Positions 59,029-64,000 of a DNA stretch of 64,000 nt are shown here, in pieces. The DNA lies in assembly GCF_018294505.1 (NCBI RefSeq), contig NC_057810.1, positions 707,745,859 through 707,809,858 of the forward strand. Direction: 5' to 3'. The DNA comes from Triticum aestivum (Eukaryota > Streptophyta > Magnoliopsida > Poales > Poaceae). Numbering within the stretch: the first letter of the stretch is position 1; every line of letters begins with the position of its first letter. The notes beneath the pieces were generated by a model. It ran no database searches, was not told the origin of the DNA, and saw only the letters and a list, made by a program, of their open reading frames with translations. A program made the translations under genes and the position numbers.

Positions 59029-59170
59029 GCTAGCGGGAGAGGGCAACGCTTGAAGGTGAGGCTGCCACTGCTCGAGGTGCAGGAATGGGCGGGCGCAGGG
59101 TGTGGTCTCGCTGGCGCAGATTGGAATCGGGAGGTTGGATAATGGGGGAGGTGGGGAGATGGCGCGCGGC
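59029..59170 (-). other. GC-rich exon-like block, right of the LARD
   Basis: Continuation of 46480-46721 across the LARD. Open in several frames; no domain recognised. Confidence 0.35.
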
Positions 59171-60440
59171 GTAGAAAGAGAGACCCACGAAACATTGCGC
59201 GGTAAAGAAAATAAATTAGTAGCACTAACTTTTTTGTTAAACAAAAATAGTCTGGGACGTCAAATTGTGAACGTCAAACTTGGTTAAGCAAAATAGTTAA
59301 GGAGCGCTAATTAACCACATATATGGATTGTGTTAAAAAACAATGGACAATTTCCTTTTTGTGTTCCGTTTATTGGCTCAATATCTATTCTTCATTCTTT
59401 TTGCAAAAATATCAACAAAGTTTTGCATTAAAAACTACCAATCTAGTCATCATCTTTCAAGACGGTGCAAAGAACACTATAAGTAAAAATTACATCCAGA
59501 TCCATAAACCACCTAGCGATGACTACAAGCAGTGGAGTGAGTAGAAGGCGCGCCACCGTTATCGCCTCTCACTCAACGAAGCTGGTCAAACCTTGTTGTA
59601 CTAGACAAACAGGTAGTCATCGGGCTAAGGCCCAATAAGACCAGCGCACCAAAACATCAGCCACCACCAATAAAGAGAATCGTTTAGTGGAAGGATGCAA
59701 TCTAAAGACACACGAACACACACAAACGAAGACCGGATCCAAGTAAATCCACTGAAGAGAAACGCCCACCGAATCCCACGAGATATGCGGAGACACACCT
59801 ACACACGCCATTAGATAATGCTTGATGCATCACCAGAACGGGGGCTAAGCAGGTAGAACCTTATTCCAACTTCGGAGAACCGCCGCCTCATCTACCCGAG
59901 GAGGGCACAACCGTAAAGAAAAGAAAACAGAGCAAGAACCCTCCTGTCAACAAGGGCCGAGATGCATCGCACCTCCATGGCTCTAAAACCACAGAAGATG
60001 AAGCCGATTTGCGGCGGCGGCAATGGAAGGCGTGAAATCCCAGGTCGGCCTTGCGCAGGACACACGAGATGAAGGGTAACTTTATTGGGTAATATATGTA
60101 TCCAAGTAATAGCCACAAAGTTCAATAAGAAATAGAAAGACAGTGGAAGATTGAAGGGGCAGAGTGCGACTCGCAACAATAAGGGTGGCATTCTTAAGAC
60201 ATGGGTGTGACTCGGGCTGGACTAACCGAGCGGGCTTCTCGGCTTCCATGTGGCTCCCTCTGGATCGGACCGTTCGGTCCCACACAAGGTTCCTATTAAT
60301 GCGACGGCCGACGTTGTCTACCAAACATGCACCCCCGGTCACGATGTGTATGTGGGGGTGTCGAACTGAACGGGATGACAGAAGGGAAGACTCGAACTAC
60401 TGGTGAAATCAAACGGCAACCAGCGGCAGATCAGACGGCT
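59171..60440. repeat. CACTA F interior with an unclassified high-copy Triticeae repeat (about 59440-60080)
   Basis: 59171-59440 is AT-rich with nothing recognised. The block from about 59440 to 60080 (containing CACCTAGCGATGACTACAAG and GGCGCGCC) is familiar to me as a repeat found widely in wheat, often near genes; I cannot say whether it derives from a LINE or a DNA element. 60080-60440 shows nothing I can name. Confidence 0.4.
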
Positions 60441-60448
60441 AGCTAGCC

Positions 60449-60473
60449 GGATGATTTTCTAGAAAAATCATCC
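60449..60473. other. Near-perfect palindrome around TCTAGA
   Basis: GGATGATTTT and AAAATCATCC flank a central CTAGA plus one extra A. The ends are bordered by CTAGCTAGCC and AGCTGATT. Confidence 0.75.
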
Positions 60474-60529
60474 AGCTGATTTGTAGCAGCCGCCTTAAAA
60501 TATTCTAAATATATATACTACAAAAATTT

Positions 60530-60760
60530 ACAAAATGTTAAACAATTATTTGAAAAATGTTGAACAAGTATTTGAAAAAAGAGTAATCAAGTATATAAAA
60601 GTGTTACAAAAGTATTTGAAAAAATGTTGCACAAGTATTTGAAAAAATGTTGAACAAGTATTTGAAAAACTATTGAAGATGTGTATAAAAATGTTGATCA
60701 AGTATTTTAAAAGTATTGAGCAAGTATTTAGAAAAGGTTGAATAAGTATATAAGAATTTA
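60530..60760. repeat. Imperfect tandem array, unit about 22-24 bp (TTGAACAAGTATTTGAAAAA)
   Basis: About ten diverged copies of AATGTTGAACAAGTATTTGA follow one another, some with TATATAA variants. Low complexity keeps minus-strand frames open; these are not genes. Confidence 0.82.
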
Positions 60761-60769
60761 GAATGAAAA

Positions 60770-61020
60770 ACAAAAGGTAACAAAGAAAAACCAAGAAAAA
60801 TGAAAACAGAAAATGAATCAAAATAAACTAAAGGAAAAGGTAAATGAAAAAAATGAATAAACAAATGAAAAAGCATGGAGAAGAAAAAAAGAGATGAAAA
60901 ATGAAATAAACAGAAGAAAGAAGAATGAAACGAAACAAAGAAACAAACATCAAAAAAGAATGAAAAAATGGAGAAGAAAAAAAAATAGAAGAGAACGAAA
61001 AACGTAAAAAAATCAAAGAG
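60770..61020. repeat. Purine-rich tract (GAAAAA/AATGAAA words)
   Basis: About 250 bases almost free of C and T runs. A T/C-rich tract of similar kind in the opposite sense lies at 61585-61740, with 560 bases of mixed composition between. Confidence 0.8.
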
Positions 61021-61584
61021 AAACCAGCTTGAATCGCCTCAAGTACGACCCGCACCTACAACTTATCACCAACGTGACTAGGGTGGAGTGGTAGCGGCAT
61101 CCGCGGTCGCCCCCTCTTTTTCTTACTATTTGTGACCGTTAATGGGCCGGCCCAATACAAAGCGGGAGAGGAAAAACCTTCAGTGAGAGCAGCCTGTTGT
61201 CTTGCTTAATGCGAGAAATAGACAGCGATTGGTGCCTTTCGTTGACCTACACAAGAAATAGGGTTTCCCATCCCAGTCAGCTATCACAATTAGCCGATCT
61301 AGGTCGTCTTATTAGGCCCAACTAAACAACACCCAGTTTGTTGTTTGACCGGTTTGGTCGATCGGACCAAGAAAAGGTCCAAGCCCACGCCACAACCGTC
61401 CTAGGCTAGGGGTAGATGCTGTGCTATATTTGCTCCCGAAAATCCTATCTGCCGCACTACGTGGTAGATTGTAGCTAATTCGCACAGAGGTAGCGACGAC
61501 CGGCGAGAAAGAAGGGTCGGCCCAATTATCAGTAAAGAACGCACTACAATACCAGCCGGTTTGTGGAACCTTCTAGGAGGTTTG
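61021..61584. other. Mixed-composition spacer between purine and pyrimidine tracts
   Basis: No ORF or element end recognised. It contains GGGCCGGCCCAAT and GGTCGGCCCAATTATC-like words at its two sides. Confidence 0.4.
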
Positions 61585-62589
61585 CAACCGGTTTTCTGGT
61601 TTTTCTTTTTCTCTGTTTCTCTGTTTTCTCTCCTTTTTTAGTTTTCATTTTCATTTTCTTTTCTTTTTTTCTTTTTTCTTGTATTTCATTTATCCTTTTC
61701 AGGTTTATTTTCTTTTTCAACAAATATTCAGAAATTAAAAAATGTTTGCCTTGCTATTATTTATATTTTAACAAATTTTTCCTATTTAAAACTTTATTCA
61801 CAGAATCTAAAAAAGTTTGCATTTTAATTTTTTTTCACAATACAGAAAATGTCCAAAAATTTGAAAAGATGCCACTTTCTAAAAAAATCACAAATGCAAA
61901 CAAATGTTCATTTTTCGAAAATCTATTCAGAAATTGGAAAAAATGTTTGGATAATTTCAAAAAATGTTGGCATTTGAATTTTGTTCACAAATTCTATTTT
62001 TTGCGGGAATTTCGAAAGGTATTCCTACTTCCAAATTTTTTACAATTTCAAAAATAGTTAATGTTTCAAAAAATTGTTCGCAAATTATAGAATTGTTCGT
62101 GGAATTTCAAAAAATGTTCAAGTTTTAAAATAATTGTACTTAATTCTAGAAAATGCCACAGTTAAAAATGTTGTCCCTTTTATCAAAAACTTGTTTGCAA
62201 TTTTATAAATTGTTCTCGTTTTCAAATTTGGTCCTTTTTCAAAAAAAAATGTTTATGTTTAACAAAAAAATTGAATTCTAAAAAATCTCTTTAGAAATTT
62301 GTAATTTCCATGTTTTAAAAAACAATTTACTTTTTCCAAAAATAAAATCATGCTCAATTTTTAAATTGTTTAATCTATTTGCAGTTTATGGTTGATAGAC
62401 ATTGAGCTACGGTTTTAGATACCGAATATCACTAATTAGAGCCTCTCTAGCAGATACTTTATAACTCCAGTGAACTGCGTTATACAGGACGGGCCAAAAA
62501 ATGGCTCGATCAGATCTCGAAAAAAATGGCTCGGCCCGTAATTTTTTTTAGCGGAGGCCCATAAACTGCCCCCGTTTTCAGCTATATAT
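61585..62589. repeat. Pyrimidine-rich tract then AT-rich AAAATGTTC repeats
   Basis: 61585-61740 is T/C-rich. From 61740 to about 62380 words such as TTCAAAAAATGTT recur at loose spacing. The long plus-strand frame 61563-62057 is low-complexity Phe/Lys and not credible as a gene. Confidence 0.65.
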
Positions 62590-63159
62590 TTGGAACCTCC
62601 TCCCTCTGAAGAGAAATCATCTCCCCTCCGGCTATCATTTCCTGCGCCTCCGGCCACCGGATCTCTCCGGCGATGTCGACCGCGAATGCAGGGCGTGGCA
62701 GCGGTGATGGTCTCGTTCGTCGTGGAGGCTTCGAGTATCACGGTGGAGACGTCGCACGCGGTGGCTTCGTTACCCGCAAGCGCCGGAAGGCGACATGGCA
62801 AGTGGGTCCGGCCTCCGCCCTGCCGTGTCAGACAAGTAGAGAGAGGCAGCATGCACGCGTGGTGCCAAGCCCCGCAGCACCAGAGCGAGTTTGCGTGCGT
62901 GGACGACCTTCCGGCGCTGCGGCCGGCTCTTCAACCCAGCGATCCAGCGGCAGCACACGACCGAGCGGGCATTCTTTGAGGCAAGCGCCGCCACCGCTGC
63001 TGGAGATGCGTTGCGCAATTGCTGGCGGCATGGGAGGAGTACCAGCTTCAAACCCGACTCTACCGTTCGCTGATCTACAACATGATGCACGGAGGCCAGC
63101 CACTGCCTGCCGAAGTCATCTCCAGCGACGAGGACGACGAGGGCAACTTCGACGAATAG
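62590..63159 (+). pseudogene. Degenerate ORF, possible captured gene fragment
   Basis: GC-rich island inside the AT-rich CACTA F. A plus-strand frame from about 62590 stops at 62977-62979. The same frame then continues with RCVAQLLAAWEEYQLQTRLY and an acidic end (EVISSDEDDEGNFDE) before TAG at 63157-63159. A second frame (62891 onwards) adds FNPAIQRQHTTERAFFEASA over the overlap, so at least one frameshift is likely. The C-terminal part looks protein-like rather than random, with a charged helix and an acidic tail. I do not recognise the family. CACTA elements often carry host gene pieces, which is one explanation; a decayed transposon ORF is another. Confidence 0.4.
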
Positions 63160-63729
63160 AACCCCAGTGATGTTTAACTAGAAGTAGACCCCCGCGTAGT
63201 ATTAACTACTTTAATTTCTAGTTAAACTATGTTTAATTAGGTTGTATTTGTGGAACTCCTGCGAACTCCTGCTATGTATGACTATGTTTAGTTATGGCGC
63301 GAACTTACTAGTTTTCAAAATCATGTTGAATTCCGGTGAACTATGCGGGGTCGGTTATGTCTTCGCGCTTGTCGTCCCGCAAAATTTGTTTACGGAAGCC
63401 TGTAAACCAATTTTGCGGCCCGTTCGGTTGCGGGGTCTGCTAGAGATGTTCTTTTTGTGGCTAGCGTCGTTCTTTACTAGCAATAGGTACTTTGTTCGAC
63501 CCGTCACAAAGACTGTTTCATGGGAATTTCTGGGAACTTCCTTTTAAGTTTTTCCTCTTTGTTTTCTTTCTTTATGGTTCGCGCTGCAAATCTAACCCAA
63601 GACCATGCGAGTATTGGTGATTAGCACAGCGGCCAGCTCGCTAGGAGGTAGAGCGTTCGAATCCCATCCCCAGCGCCTTCTTTTTCTCTTTTAATAACTT
63701 AATAATTCAAAAAAAACAAGTCTTTTACT
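63160..63729. other. CACTA F interior, right side
   Basis: No credible ORF. It includes a tRNA-like pair of pol III box matches (63622-63632 TAGCACAGCGG; 63655-63664 GTTCGAATCC) followed by a T-run near 63679. Confidence 0.4.
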
Positions 63730-63982
63730 TTTTTTTGCGGGGTAAAGATTTCTCAAGTCTAGGATAAGACTAGAGTCGCACACTAAAACGTCTCACAAAT
63801 CGTCTCTAAGTTAATTAAAATTAAATACTTATTTTCTTAGACGCTAATTCTAAGGAAAAAGGATTGTGACGCTCCATAAACGTCTTAAGAAGCGTCTTTA
63901 GGTCGCTAGTGTCCATATGCTTAGAGACGAATAAAATAGCGTCCTAGAAAAAGCGACCTTACGTGGTGTTTTTGTTGTAGTG
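63730..63982. repeat. CACTA F right subterminal region and terminus
   Basis: Contains repeated CGTCTC/AGACG/GCGTC words (for example AAACGTCTCACAAATCGTCT) and ends GTTGTAGTG at 63982, the reverse of CACTACAAC. ATA follows, expected to be the 3-bp duplication. Confidence 0.75.
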
Positions 63983-64000
63983 ATAGCCGAGCGGCTAAGT

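Larger units (their letters stand above)
43677..63982. mobile_element. CACTA element F, about 20 kb including a nested LARD
   Basis: The left end reads TACAAGAAAAACTGC, lacking the first CAC. The right end reads GTTTTTGTTGTAGTG, whose reverse is CACTACAACAAAAAC. Both subterminal regions are rich in GTCTC/GAGACG and AGCGTC words (43690-43990 and 63770-63960), supporting one element. Its own sequence is about 8 kb; 12.3 kb is the LARD. There is no TNP2-type transposase, only a TNP1-like remnant, so it is probably non-autonomous. No matching 3-bp duplication is visible (TCT left, ATA right), so the left terminus appears damaged. Confidence 0.65.

Noticed and set aside
61563..62057. 164-codon plus-strand frame rich in Phe and Lys
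   Set aside because: Pure low-complexity T/A-rich DNA with no domain.
63616..63680. tRNA gene suggested by good A-box and B-box matches and a T-run
   Set aside because: The T-arm and acceptor stem do not pair and no 5' partner for CCAGCGCC exists; at most a decayed tRNA-like or SINE head.
63983..64000. A-box-like ATAGCCGAGCGGCTAAG at the window end, as at the start of a tRNA-Leu or tRNA-Ser gene
   Set aside because: Only 18 bases are visible, so a tRNA cannot be tested.

Overview
This window looks like intergenic DNA from a Triticeae grass (wheat, Aegilops, barley or rye). Almost all of it is nested transposable elements of types typical of that tribe: an Angela/BARE/WIS-type Copia LTR, large Gypsy elements primed by tRNA-Asp, CACTA transposons, Tat-type Gypsy elements carrying an antisense gene, and a large non-coding LTR derivative (LARD) resembling Sukkula. 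Family names come from remembered consensus termini and were not checked by search. I found no intact host gene, rRNA, functional tRNA or CRISPR array.

Layout, left to right. 1-1319: 3' part of an Angela-type LTR, plus strand. 1320-6761: Gypsy C, minus strand, with gag-protease, no reverse transcriptase or integrase, a tRNA-Asp primer site and part of its 5' LTR. That LTR is interrupted at 6762 by Gypsy B. The first LTR of B is split by Angela 2 (6792-22939, minus, 5-bp duplication GGGTA). The 3' LTR of Angela 2 is in turn split by Gypsy A (7568-15108, minus, duplication TATAC). The insertion order is therefore C, then B, then Angela 2, then Gypsy A. 22940-25531: rest of Gypsy B, with a tandemly repeated LTR-plus-leader unit and an antisense ORF. 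25532-28829: a CACTA end inserted in that ORF. 28830-34704: Copia D, minus strand, with 5' LTR, primer site, broken gag and a second promoter-like region. 34705-37133: unclassified sequence. 37134-43676: Gypsy E, minus strand, with LTR, a multi-exon antisense gene and the integrase C-terminus. 43677-63982: CACTA F, which contains the complete LARD (46722-59028, duplication GCTAG) with LTRs of about 4.9 kb and a 2.5-kb non-coding centre.

The elements fall into parasite sets rather than a pathway. Gypsy A and C share the primer type, the 3' non-coding region and a conserved hairpin next to polypurine-like copies, but encode different proteins and neither encodes a polymerase. Gypsy B and E both carry a separate gene with its own TATA box, opposite to the LTR direction. 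The LARD has priming and polypurine signals but no protein-coding interior. The points most worth following are these unusual designs: modular non-autonomous Gypsy elements with an unknown ORF, duplicated antisense promoters, palindrome arrays beside two identical TATA contexts in Copia D, and the recurrent CCGGAGT/CCGGTG motif that fills the LARD interior.
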